This document shows positions 36,601-45,190 of a stretch of 64,000 nucleotides of DNA, in pieces. Position 1 is the first letter of the stretch. Every line of letters begins with the position of its first letter. The stretch is from the NCBI RefSeq assembly GCF_029689945.1, contig NZ_CP121451.1:744001-808000 (forward strand). The letters are read 5' to 3'. Origin of the DNA: Paenibacillus amylolyticus. Lineage in GTDB: Bacteria > Bacillota > Bacilli > Paenibacillales > Paenibacillaceae. The position numbers and the translations under genes were made by a program. A model generated the notes under the pieces. The model saw nothing but the letters and a program-made list of their open reading frames with translations, was not told the DNA's origin and did no database searches.

Positions 36601-37065
36601 CTGGGTGGGTCGTTATGACTGGATGATCCTGTCTGCTCCGATTCGGACACTCATTGGGCCCAAAACAGACATTCCTTCCGGGGTTAATGTGGACCGGGCC
36701 AATGCTGCAATCCAGCGCTGGTACGGGGAGTACAGCTTGCCTGCCGATGTATATGCCGTACCCAAAGGGACGGATCTGGAGCCCCTCGCCCGACAAAATC
36801 AGCTGGATGAGAAATCGAATATTTTTCTAAAGAATGGTTACATCGTGGTCAACTTCAATATGGAGAGTCTTCGGAATGGAAATACGGATGCCCCCATCTG
36901 CAATATATTCATGCACCACTGATGAATCAATGGCAGATGGAAGGTTTCAACAAGATGCCTACAGACAGCCAAGGCAGAACTTGGCCTCTGAAGGATGGCG
37001 ATATTGTCTTTTACCATGCCGATCAGTCCAGCCGGAACGATTTTCAATCTCAAGTACCGCACTAG
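33700..37065 (+). CDS. very large secreted protein with Ig-like (Big_2) domain, frame broken three times
   Basis: About 1,120 residues after repair. GTG 33700 follows AAAAGGGTG and starts a signal peptide (KKLLIGYTILCLMFPTPSVV, then LAGG). A G5 deletion (33790-33794) and an A5 deletion (33858-33862) separate it from the main open frame at 33887. A C5 deletion at 36891-36895 cuts off the last 50 residues (restored APHLQYIHAPLMNQWQMEGF). A Big_2-like domain reads WESSNPGVATVSNSGLVQAV around residues 255-290. A Gly-rich hinge (GNGGGGGGCTP) follows, and the rest has no motif I know. A CDDDGC motif occurs near residue 410. Cotranscribed with the SLH protein, so it is likely displayed at or beyond the wall. 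The function is unknown. Confidence 0.75.
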
Positions 37066-37128
37066 TTCGGGATCACCCCATAAAAAACGAGCAAGTCCCA
37101 ACTACACAACACGTTCCTGTTATACAAC

Positions 37129-37176
37129 AAAAGGGTTACCCTAAAAGTCATCTGTGGACTTCCGGGGTAACCCTTT
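37129..37176. terminator. bidirectional terminator
   Basis: AAAAGGGTTACCC and GGGGTAACCCTTTT form a strong stem, A/T-rich on both sides. It lies between the large secreted-protein gene and the converging ABC operon. Confidence 0.85.
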
Positions 37177-37233
37177 TCGCATCATTCTGTTGGTATAGTC
37201 TAATCAGCCCATAACGAAAAACCGCCATCGTTT

Positions 37234-38112
37234 TCATCCTGACAAACTTTCCTGGAGAAGAACCTCCACCTGCTCTTGATCTTCATCTTGTTCTTGTTCC
37301 TCGTTCTGCTTCTGCATCTTATGTTTCATTTCTCTCACAGACAATACGGAGGACATCAGGCTCCGGGTATAGGGATGATTCGCTGAGCTGGTTAGCTGCG
37401 AACTCTTCACGACTTCGACCACCTCACCCTGGTACATGACGGCAATTCGGTCGCTCACCTGCTGGACCACTGCAAGATCATGCGATATGAAAATAGATGA
37501 GATACCTGTTTCCTTTCTCAACTCCACCAACAGATCCAGGATCTGCTGTTGAATGGAAACATCCAGAGCAGAAGTAGCTTCATCGAACAGGATGATGTCC
37601 GGCTCCACTCCAATCGCGCGGGCAATGACTGCTCTCTGCTGCTCCCCTCCACTCAGTTCATGCGGATATTTATCCGCCGTAGCGGCAGACAATCCTACCT
37701 GTTCCAACAGCCTGAGCACTTCCTGCTCCGCTTGTTGGCCCTTCATTATTTTATAATTGATGAGTGGTTCCCGAATAAATGCTCCAACCTTCATTCGCGG
37801 ATTAAAGATAGCCGAAGGCTCTTGAAAGACCATCTGGATCTGCTTCCGTTGCTGGCGTAACGCCCTCCCATTCAATCGGGTAATATCCTGCTGACGATAA
37901 TGAATCTGTCCTGAAGTCGCTCGCTCCAGATGGGTCACACATCTGGCCAGTGTGCTCTTCCCGCTACCACTCTCTCCGACAATCCCCAGACATTCCCCGG
38001 GATACAGTTCCAAATGAACAGCTTTCAGTGCATCAACCGCCCTATGTCCCTTTAACTCATAGGTTTTGCACAGATTTTTCAGTTCCAGAATCGGTAACCG
38101 CTCATAAGCCAT
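37234..38112 (-). CDS. ABC transporter ATPase, OppF/NikE type
   Basis: Second ATPase of a peptide/nickel-type ABC importer, last gene of the riboswitch-controlled operon. Walker A (GIVGESGSGKST) lies near residue 45, then the Q-loop (MVFQEPSAIFNPRM), signature (LSGGEQQRAVIARAI), Walker B (IILFDEATSALD) and H-loop (FISHDL). The family C-terminal block HPYTRSLMSSVLSV is present. An extra acidic, Gln/Glu-rich tail (QNEEQEQDEDQEQ) follows that most relatives lack. ATG 38112 with GGAGGGG seven bases before it is preferred over 38142. Its start overlaps the end of the first ATPase gene. Confidence 0.9.
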   Translation of the reverse strand: MAYERLPILELKNLCKTYELKGHRAVDALKAVHLELYPGECLGIVGESGSGKSTLARCVTHLERATSGQIHYRQQDITRLNGRALRQQRKQIQMVFQEPSAIFNPRMKVGAFIREPLINYKIMKGQQAEQEVLRLLEQVGLSAATADKYPHELSGGEQQRAVIARAIGVEPDIILFDEATSALDVSIQQQILDLLVELRKETGISSIFISHDLAVVQQVSDRIAVMYQGEVVEVVKSSQLTSSANHPYTRSLMSSVLSVREMKHKMQKQNEEQEQDEDQEQVEVLLQESLSG

Positions 38113-38896
38113 GAACATTCCCCTCCAATTCAGGTACAGCACTCAACAGCTTGCGAGTGTATTCATGCCGAGGGTCGGATATGACGCGGAGAGTATCCCC
38201 ATCTCGACCAAAGCACCATCGTGCATTACACCAATTCGGTCAGCCATATGAGCTGCAACAGCAATATTGTGCGTTACAATAATCATGCCTGTCCCCTGAA
38301 GGGCACGAAGCTCACTTAATCGGTTGATCACTTCATTCTGCGTCGTCACATCCAGCGAACTCGTCGGCTCATCCGCCAGCAGAAGCTCTGGTTCCATCGT
38401 AACCGCCATGGCAATCGCAGTTCGCTGTTTCATGCCTCCACTGAGCTGCGAAGGGTAGGAACGCATAATTCGTTCGGGATCCTGCAATCCCATGTCCGAG
38501 AGCATATTCAGGGCCATGATTTGAGCAGCTTTTCGGGAAACGGTGAAATACGTTCGAATCGCTTCAATATACTGACTGCCGATACTGCGAATTGGATTAA
38601 GATAGGAACCGCTGTCCTGAAACACCATGGCAATTCGCTTCCCCGCACGCCGGCCCAATCCAAACGCGAATCACGTAATAACCCTTTTTCCTGAAAAAGG
38701 ATCTCTCCCCGACGTATCGCCCACCTTCTGGAAGCAGGCCAAGCAAAGCCCGAATCAGGGTTGATTTCCCGCTGCCACTTTCACCAACAATCCCGATAAT
38801 CTCACCCTTATTCATGGAGAAGGATACGTCCCTTAGACCCTGAGAATCTCCCTTGTAAGATACGGACAGATGATGGACACTCAGCAAGGGATTCAT
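38102..38896 (-). CDS. ABC transporter ATPase, OppD/NikD type, frame broken three times
   Basis: First ATPase of the importer, about 265 residues after repair. Walker A (GIVGESGSGKST), Q-loop (MVFQDSGSYLNPI), signature (LSGGMKQRTAIAMAV), Walker B (LLLADEPTSSLD) and H-loop (IVTHNIAV) are all intact. Deletions lie in C4 runs at 38707-38710, 38641-38644 and 38197-38200. Restored text reads YVGGEILFQEKGLLRDSR, AGVRGKRIAMVF and VEMGDTLRVISDPRHEYTRK. The last one moves the stop from 38143 to 38102, inside the start of the next gene, giving the overlapping coupling usual for such pairs. The ATG overlaps the binding-protein stop. Confidence 0.87.
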
Positions 38897-40488
38897 TACT
38901 GCCCAACCTTGATATTACGATCCAGCAGGTAGAAGTCGATTGGATACATCGTTGCGCCTTGCACTTTACTTTTACTCACGATATTAATCGGGGTATAGGT
39001 CAAAAACATATAGGCTGCATCATCCAGAATCACCTGCTGGGCCTCTGCCGCGAGAGCATATCTTTTCTCCACATCAAACTCGGAGTGAAGACGATTGATG
39101 ACCTCATCCAGCTTCGGATTGCTATAACCGCCCACATTCCATTCCGCGCCAGTCATGAAGTAGAAATCCAGAATATACTGCGGGTCACCCGTAATGCCTG
39201 TATTAATACTTGTCAAAGCGAGGTCGTAATTTCCACTCTTCTGATGATCAGTCAGATCCTCGTAAGAGGTCATCTCCAATTGAACGCCGATCTCCTTCAG
39301 CTGGGACTGCATTGCAGCAGCCACAATCGAATCAGACTCGTAAGCAGAGTTGAGAATCAGCTGCAGCGATAGCTTCTTGCCATCTTTCTCACGAATGCCA
39401 TCGCCATCGGTATCCTTGAAGCCAGCCTCGTCCAGCAACTGTTGGGCTTTCTCCGGTTCGTAATCATATCCTGTAATCTTGTCATAGCCAAAAGGCAGAG
39501 CTGATGTGAATGGTCCTTTGGCCGCCTGTCCGCCCACCAGCGTATTGGCATACATCTCGCGGTCAATACCATAAGAGATCGCCCGGCGAACCTCCGGATC
39601 GCTCAGCAGCGGATTGGTCGTATTAAACCACACGAACTGGGTACGCAAGCTGGGAATCTCATCAATGGTGTATTGACTCTTGTCCTGGAATAACGCCAAA
39701 CTGCTGCGTCCCACGTTACTAGCAACATCGATCTCTCCAGATTGCAAGGCAAGTGCACGTGTACTGTCATCCTTGATATACTTCAACGTCATTGTGTCGA
39801 CAGCTGCCGCGCCGCCCCAATACCCGTCATACTTTTTCACCTGGATCTCCTGATCCGGCGTATAACCTGTCACCATAAATGGCCCTGTAGCAATCGGCTC
39901 GCTCTTGAATTTCGATGTATCTGCGCTCGTATCCACAATGATAAACAGTGGCTCGGCGATATTGCCAAGCAGGGACGCATAAGGCTCTGTCGTTGTAATC
40001 GTCAGATCTTGTCCTTCAGCTGTCATCGAGGCCACGGGTACAGTTGCTTGTCCTCTTTCATTTAACTCAATGGAACGTTCAATCGATTTTTTCACCGCAT
40101 CTGCGGTTACTTTATTACCGTTATGGAAGGTTACACCCTCCCGAATATGAAAATGCCAAGTCGTGTCATCAACACGTTCCCAAGTATCTGCAATTTTGGG
40201 GACCAGCTTCATATTCTCGTCAAACTGAATCAGTGTCTCACCTATCGCTGCACGTGTAAGTGTCCAGCCGTTCCATTCTTCTGCCGGGTCCAGGTTGCTG
40301 CCAAGCCAGAACAGGGCCACATTCAGATGTGTTGGAGCACTTGAATTATCCTTGTCCGTAGATGCCGGCTTCTCCGTTGCACCCGACGAGGTCGATGGAT
40401 TATTGGCGTTGCCACAAGCTGCAAGCAAGAACACAACGAACATGGATACGATGGTAAGCAGGACTGATTTTGAAACATTGCTCTTCAT
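38896..40488 (-). CDS. ABC transporter substrate-binding lipoprotein (NikA/OppA family)
   Basis: 530 residues, intact. A lipoprotein signal peptide with lipobox LLAACGN anchors it outside the membrane. Family 5 marks are LVPKIADTWERVDDTTWHFH, REGVTFHNGNKVTADAVKKS, IATGPFMVTGY and VRRAISYGIDREM. Sequence alone does not separate peptide from metal binding. Because the operon lies behind a cobalamin riboswitch, a cobalt/nickel complex or a corrinoid-related ligand is more likely than peptides; this is an inference. The usual gene order places the binding protein first; here it comes third, after the two permeases. Confidence 0.88.
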   Translation of the reverse strand: MKSNVSKSVLLTIVSMFVVFLLAACGNANNPSTSSGATEKPASTDKDNSSAPTHLNVALFWLGSNLDPAEEWNGWTLTRAAIGETLIQFDENMKLVPKIADTWERVDDTTWHFHIREGVTFHNGNKVTADAVKKSIERSIELNERGQATVPVASMTAEGQDLTITTTEPYASLLGNIAEPLFIIVDTSADTSKFKSEPIATGPFMVTGYTPDQEIQVKKYDGYWGGAAAVDTMTLKYIKDDSTRALALQSGEIDVASNVGRSSLALFQDKSQYTIDEIPSLRTQFVWFNTTNPLLSDPEVRRAISYGIDREMYANTLVGGQAAKGPFTSALPFGYDKITGYDYEPEKAQQLLDEAGFKDTDGDGIREKDGKKLSLQLILNSAYESDSIVAAAMQSQLKEIGVQLEMTSYEDLTDHQKSGNYDLALTSINTGITGDPQYILDFYFMTGAEWNVGGYSNPKLDEVINRLHSEFDVEKRYALAAEAQQVILDDAAYMFLTYTPINIVSKSKVQGATMYPIDFYLLDRNIKVGQ

Positions 40489-40502
40489 TCCGGTTCCTCC
40501 AG

Positions 40503-41334
40503 TTAAGCTGTATTTTTCTTGGGATCAAGCACATCTCGCAGACTGTCTCCCAGTAAATTAAAAATAATAACCGTGCTAAATATCGCCAGACCCGGATAGA
40601 TCAACAACCATGGTGCAGTCTGGAGATATCTTCTGCCTTCATTTAACATGGCCCCCACTCGGGATTCGGTGGCTGCGCACCGAGCCCGAGAAAGGACAAG
40701 CCAGAGATGGACAGCATCATACCACCCACATCCATCATCGCCATGACGATGAGCGGAGACATCATATTGGGCAGGATCGTCCTGCCAATGATCTGTATCT
40801 TGCGTGCTCCGCTGAAAGCAGCGGCAGCGACATATTCCTTTTGCTGAAGAGAAATCACCAGGCTTCTCGCCATCCGTGCATACTTCGCCCACCAGACGAC
40901 CGACAATGCCAGCACCGTATTGAACAGTCCCGGCCCAAGCATCCCCACCACAGCGATCGCAAAAATCAGGCCCGGAAATGCCATTAAGGTATCAGACAGG
41001 CGCATGAGCACTATATCCGTCACACCCCGAGCGAAACCGGCGATGACTCCAATCGCTACACCCAGTACGAACACAATGCCAATCATCATAAAGGTGAGCA
41101 GCAGCGAGGTCCGAGCACCGTACAGAAGACGAGATAATACACAGCGACCCAGCTGATCGGTTCCAAGTGGATATTCCGTGCTGGATGGCTGCAATACTTT
41201 GGCAAAGTTCGTGGCAAGTGGATCGTGTGGTGCAAGGACGGTGCAACCATGGCAAGAATAATCCAGAAGGCGGTCAAAGAAAGCAGGAATGCGAACCAAC
41301 GATTTTGCATGAATACATGTCTGAAGGCTCTCAT
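40503..41334 (-). CDS. ABC transporter permease (NikC/DppC type), frame broken twice
   Basis: Second permease of the importer, about 278 residues. The N-terminus has one membrane span ([19 protein letters not shown]). Next come the extracytoplasmic block [20 protein letters not shown] and the membrane core with the EAA-type loop ([21 protein letters not shown]). The tail reads [11 protein letters not shown]. Deletions near 41238-41242 (restored [15 protein letters not shown]) and in the C5 run 40652-40656 (restored [15 protein letters not shown]) break the frame. ATG 41334 overlaps the end of the upstream permease. Confidence 0.87.
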
Positions 41335-42282
41335 CTATACATCCACATCCAGTCGGATCCGGGGATCACGAAGATGAGTCCATACATCCACGATCAGGTT
41401 CAGGGTGACATATATGATCGCCATCCAGATGACATAGCCCTGAATCAGCGGATAATCCCTTGTGAAAATCGCATCTACAGCCATCTGTCCAACACCCGGC
41501 CACACAAATAAACTTTCCACAATTGCTGCACCGCCCAGCAATGCACCGGTGGTCATACCCATAAGGGTAACGATCGGCAGCAGGGCATTGGGGAGAATAT
41601 GACGGAAAATAATGATCGACTCCTTCACACCTCTGGATCTTGCTCCAATCACATAGTTCTGGCTTGTCTCCTCCAGCAGGACCGCACGAATCTGTCTGCT
41701 GTACTGGGCAACAAGTGGAATCGCGAGTGTACATGCAGGCAGAATCAGGCTGTACCATCCGGAATCGCCCATCACCGGCAGCAACCTCAGTTGCACACCG
41801 AAGACCAGCATGAGCAGCATCCCCAACCAGAAGCTTGGCATGGATAATCCGGCATAAGAGAACAGACGAATGACGTGATCCAGCCATTGGTTACGATAGA
41901 CAGCCGACAGCATCCCCAATGGAAAGGAAACCAGGATAACCAGAAACATGGCGCTTCCTGTTAGCCAAAGCGTTGCCGGGAGCCGTGCCATCAGCACGTC
42001 CAGTACTGGACGATTGTATTTATATGATGTACCGAAGTCTCCAGTCACCACATGACCCAGCCACGTCCCATATCGGTAGAGAAAGGGCTCGTCCAATCCG
42101 AGTTCCGACCTCACCTGCCTGACCAGCTCATCGGATGGCGTTACCCCTGTGGACATAAGCATAAGTCTGGCTGGATCTCCCGGAGACAGGTAGGTTAGCA
42201 GGAACGTCAGGAACGTGATGCCGAACAACACGACTACCAGTTGTAATAATCGTTTAACGATATATCTGCTCAAGTGTTCCAA
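41335..42282 (-). CDS. ABC transporter permease (NikB/DppB type)
   Basis: First gene after the cobalamin riboswitch, about 315 residues. Marks are YIVKRLLQLVVVLFGITFLT at the N-terminus, FGTSYKYNRPVLDVLMARLP, the EAA-type loop YVIGARSRGVKESIIIFRHI and the ending VDVWTHLRDPRIRL. The frame is open to an ATG at 42330, but that codon sits against the terminator's T run with no room for a ribosome site. TTG 42282 after GGGGAAGG, or TTG 42273 which gives the family start LSRYIVKRL, is more likely. The exact start is uncertain. Confidence 0.88.
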   Translation of the reverse strand: MEHLSRYIVKRLLQLVVVLFGITFLTFLLTYLSPGDPARLMLMSTGVTPSDELVRQVRSELGLDEPFLYRYGTWLGHVVTGDFGTSYKYNRPVLDVLMARLPATLWLTGSAMFLVILVSFPLGMLSAVYRNQWLDHVIRLFSYAGLSMPSFWLGMLLMLVFGVQLRLLPVMGDSGWYSLILPACTLAIPLVAQYSRQIRAVLLEETSQNYVIGARSRGVKESIIIFRHILPNALLPIVTLMGMTTGALLGGAAIVESLFVWPGVGQMAVDAIFTRDYPLIQGYVIWMAIIYVTLNLIVDVWTHLRDPRIRLDVDV

Positions 42283-42332
42283 CGCCCTTCCCCATAACTT
42301 TATGTATGTGCCCTGAGGTTCTCCGTCCATAA

Positions 42333-42377
42333 CAAAAAAGGCGTCCCTCTCCGTGTTACTGGATGAGGACGCCTTAA
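42333..42377 (-). terminator. riboswitch-controlled terminator
   Basis: Minus strand AAGGCGTCC and GGACGCCTT enclose a ~27-nt loop region, followed by TTTTTT at the left end. It stands between the cobalamin aptamer and the first permease gene, the position of an expression platform. Confidence 0.88.
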
Positions 42378-42449
42378 ATAAACAGATTTTCAGAAAAAAT
42401 CATGCTCTCTAAACACCTTCCTATCTCCCGTAGGGTACTGCTGTGTTTG

Positions 42450-42625
42450 TTAAACCTGGCAGGTCTCCTGGCTCCAGAATCATCGTCACTAGCAGCTCCT
42501 TCCCGGTCTAAACCAGTGGACTATCGCTACCTGACTCCTCTGTTACAGTGGCGGGACCGCGCCGGTATTACACCGGACTTCCCTATTAAGCTTTCACCCT
42601 GACGGGCGAAGCACCAAGTTCCACA
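42450..42625 (-). promoter_or_regulatory. cobalamin (B12) riboswitch aptamer
   Basis: The minus strand reads GGTGCTTCGCCCGTC, then GGGTGAAAGCTTAATAGGGA, then GTCCGGTGTAATACCGGCGC and the B12-box GGTCCCGCCACTGTAAC, and lastly GAGCCAGGAGACCTGCC. These are the ordered conserved blocks of the cobalamin riboswitch (P3-P6 core and B12 box). Together with the terminator at 42333-42377 it should switch off the ABC operon when B12 is plentiful. The call rests on sequence blocks; ends are approximate. Confidence 0.95.
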
Positions 42626-42666
42626 TATTCAATTGAACTAACTGCATTTCATATCACTTCTGTATC

Positions 42667-42695
42667 AGTATAGCGGGACGACAGATAATGATCAA
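42667..42695 (-). promoter_or_regulatory. promoter of the riboswitch-ABC transporter operon
   Basis: Minus strand TTGATC (42690-42695), 17 bp, TATACT (42667-42672), about 45 bp before the aptamer and just after the end of the AraC gene. Confidence 0.75.
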
Positions 42696-42729
42696 AACTT
42701 TTCTTTTCAAATTGCAATCATCACTACAT

Positions 42730-43566
42730 CTAATCTCGCATTCGCGAACCCTTTGGTGACACACCCGTTACCCGTTTGAACATCTTGGAAAATAACAGCG
42801 GATCCGTGTAGCCTACGGAATGGGCTACTTCGCTCACGGAAAGAGCGGGATTACGAAGCAATTCTGCAGCCCGGTTCATGCGATATTCCAGAAAAAAGGA
42901 TTGCAGCGACTTACCATATCGCTCCTTGAACAGTCCAGACAGATACGTTCGATCCAGCCCCACAGCCCGGGCAATGTCCAGAATGGATGTCCGCTGACTG
43001 TAACGAGTCTCCATAAACTGAACCGCCTGCCGAATGTACGCCTCTTTGCCAGAGAGGAGCTGGCTCTCTTGTTCCAGTTCAGGCGAGGATGAGATCAATT
43101 CAGCGATTAAACGGTACAGCAGGCTTTGATAGAGTACATCGCCTCCCGGACGCAAGCGCGTTGTAGCCTGTACCATATCGTCATATAAGTGGGCCATTAT
43201 GTCTGGATCATGGGCATTAAATACCGGGTACTCTGCGTTTAATTGTGCACGCTGCAGAAAAGCCTTTGCCTGAACACCTTTGAAACCAAACCATGAATAG
43301 GTCCAGGGGTCCTGCGAATCAGCTTCATAATGAATAACCGTGTCCGGTAAAATCACGAACCCTTGCCCCTGAGTCAGGTGATATTCCTGACCTTCCATAT
43401 ACACGGTGCCCCGGCCTTCATGAATGTAATGCACAATGTAGGAATCCCGTACGCCAGGCCCCCAATAATGCGCAGGATCACACGCCTCCCAGCCAAAAAA
43501 CAACAGGACCAGCTCCATCTGTGTCCATCCAACAGGAACAACATTCATCTCCACTTTTCGGCTCAT
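42730..43566 (-). CDS. AraC family transcriptional regulator, divergent from melA
   Basis: 278 residues. The N-terminal cupin-type sensing domain (residues 30-110; YIVHYIHEGRGTVYMEGQEY, GFVILPDTVIHYEAD, YSWFGFKG) is typical of sugar-responsive regulators such as MsmR/RafR. The C-terminus carries two HTH motifs (SILDIARAVGLDRTYLSGLF, SVSEVAHSVGYTDPLLFSKM) and the ending RVTGVSPKGSR. Divergent orientation and the 200-bp gap to the alpha-galactosidase gene make it the likely activator of melA in response to melibiose- or raffinose-type sugars. Confidence 0.88.
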   Translation of the reverse strand: MSRKVEMNVVPVGWTQMELVLLFFGWEACDPAHYWGPGVRDSYIVHYIHEGRGTVYMEGQEYHLTQGQGFVILPDTVIHYEADSQDPWTYSWFGFKGVQAKAFLQRAQLNAEYPVFNAHDPDIMAHLYDDMVQATTRLRPGGDVLYQSLLYRLIAELISSSPELEQESQLLSGKEAYIRQAVQFMETRYSQRTSILDIARAVGLDRTYLSGLFKERYGKSLQSFFLEYRMNRAAELLRNPALSVSEVAHSVGYTDPLLFSKMFKRVTGVSPKGSRMRD

Positions 43567-43697
43567 ACTCTGCCTCCTTCCGTACCATCTGCTGTTTGCT
43601 CTCTTACGTGTCTCGTAAATTATAACAGCTGAAGTGCAGAATTTTGAATAGAAAGCGGAAACAAAAATGGGATTATGCCATGTTTGAAAGGGGTTGA

Positions 43698-43731
43698 GCC
43701 ATAGTTATATGTGCCGAATCGGCCTATAGTT
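43698..43731 (+). promoter_or_regulatory. candidate AraC-type operator of melA
   Basis: Two similar direct pieces, GCCATAGTT (43698-43706) and GCCTATAGTT (43722-43731), lie just upstream of the melA start region with a palindrome GCCGAATCGGC (43713-43723) between them. Direct repeats near the promoter are usual for AraC activators. The repeat spacing (25 bp) is longer than the common 21 bp. Confidence 0.35.
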
Positions 43732-43766
43732 GGGGTACAACATTTATCAGGGAGGCTTAACTTCAA

Positions 43767-45068
43767 ATGAACAAAATCACGTTTCTCGGTGCGGGAAGCA
43801 CCGTCTTTGTCAAAAATGTATTGGGTGATGTCATGATGACCGAAGCACTGCAGGATTTTGAATTGGCATTGTTTGATATCGATGCTGAACGTTTGAGCGA
43901 TTCCGAGCGTTTGCTGACCAGTCTGGCCCGTTCACTCGGAAGTCGTTGCGTCGTGAACGTATATCATGACCGTAAGGAAGCGCTGCGCGGAGCCAAATAT
44001 GTCATCAACGCCATTCAAGTCGGAGGATATGATCCATGTACCATTACGGACTTCGAAATTCCGAAGAAATACGGACTGCGTCAAACGATTGCAGACACAC
44101 TCGGAATAGGCGGAATTTTCCGTAACTTGCGGACGATTCCGGTCATGCTGGATTTTGCCCGGGATATGCAGGAAGTCTGTCCGGATGCCTGGTTCCTGAA
44201 TTACACCAACCCGATGGCTGTGCTTACGAACGTCATGAATGTGCATGGCGGGATCAAAACCGTAGGTTTGTGTCATAGTGTGCAGGTATGTGTTCCCCAT
44301 CTGTTTGATGCACTGGGGATCGATCAGACAGGTGTTGTCGCTAAAATTGCAGGCATCAACCACATGGCGTGGTTGCTTGAAGTTACCAAAGACGGACAGG
44401 ATCTGTACCCCGAGATTAAACGTCTGGCGAAGGAAAAACAGAAAGAACAGCATGACGACATGGTTCGTTATGAACTGATGCAGCGCTTTGGCTATTATGT
44501 AACGGAATCCTCCGAACACAATGCCGAGTACCACCCTTATTTCATCAAGCGGAATTACCCGGAGCTGATTGAACGCTTCAACATTCCACTGGATGAGTAC
44601 CCACGTCGCTGCGTGAACCAGATTGAAGGCTGGAAAGAAATGCGTACCAAGCTGTTTGCCAGCGAAAATATAGAACATACACGCAGCCGTGAATACGCAT
44701 CGCATATTATCGAAGCGATGGAGACGAATAACCCGTACAAGATTGGCGGCAACGTCATGAACAACGGACTGATTACGAACCTCCCGCGTGAGGCATGTGT
44801 CGAGGTACCTTGTCTGGTCGATGGATCAGGAATCAGCCCTACCTACATTGGGGATCTGCCTCCACAACTCGCGGCTTTGAATAGGACAAATATCAACACT
44901 CAATTGTTGACCATTGAAGCAGCCATCACTGGCAAAAAAGAGCATATCTATCACGCCGCCATGCTTGATCCACACACGGCTGCCGAACTGTCTATTGACG
45001 ACATCGTAGCGATGTGTGATGAGTTGATTGAAGCTCACGGCGACTGGTTGCCGAAATATACCTCATAA
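43767..45068 (+). CDS. melA: alpha-galactosidase, GH4 family
   Basis: NAD- and metal-dependent glycosidase that releases galactose from melibiose and raffinose-type sugars inside the cell. The 433-residue protein has the NAD site (KITFLGAGSTVFVKN), the GH4 block ADTLGIGGIFRNLRTIPVM, metal ligands in GLCHSVQV (Cys) and AGINHMAWLL (His), and YYVTESSEHNAEYHPYF. The gene is intact and monocistronic, with GGGAGGC as ribosome site. No transporter for the sugar is adjacent. Confidence 0.94.
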   Translation: MNKITFLGAGSTVFVKNVLGDVMMTEALQDFELALFDIDAERLSDSERLLTSLARSLGSRCVVNVYHDRKEALRGAKYVINAIQVGGYDPCTITDFEIPKKYGLRQTIADTLGIGGIFRNLRTIPVMLDFARDMQEVCPDAWFLNYTNPMAVLTNVMNVHGGIKTVGLCHSVQVCVPHLFDALGIDQTGVVAKIAGINHMAWLLEVTKDGQDLYPEIKRLAKEKQKEQHDDMVRYELMQRFGYYVTESSEHNAEYHPYFIKRNYPELIERFNIPLDEYPRRCVNQIEGWKEMRTKLFASENIEHTRSREYASHIIEAMETNNPYKIGGNVMNNGLITNLPREACVEVPCLVDGSGISPTYIGDLPPQLAALNRTNINTQLLTIEAAITGKKEHIYHAAMLDPHTAAELSIDDIVAMCDELIEAHGDWLPKYTS

Positions 45069-45072
45069 TTAT

Positions 45073-45114
45073 AAAAGCACCGTTTCCTTTGCAGCTAAAG
45101 GGGACGGTGCTTTG
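45073..45114. terminator. terminator after melA
   Basis: AAAGCACCGT and ACGGTGCTTT form the stem around TTCCTTTGCAGCTAAAGGGG, which has an inner CCTTT/AAAGG pairing. Flanked by A/T on both sides, so it may also serve kdpE from the other side. Confidence 0.8.
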
Positions 45115-45190
45115 TTCGTTCCATAGAGCCTACCAGCTGAAACGCGCATCACATTACATCATTGTTAAGAATGTCTCGCTCCCTTATACC

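Noticed and set aside
33887..36922. A protein starting at ATG 33887.
   Set aside because: There is no ribosome site, and a signal peptide with GTG start at 33700 joins it after repairing two homopolymer losses; the end is likewise extended to 37065.
42282..42330. ATG 42330 as start of the first permease.
   Set aside because: It touches the T run of the riboswitch terminator and has no ribosome site; downstream TTG codons fit the family start.
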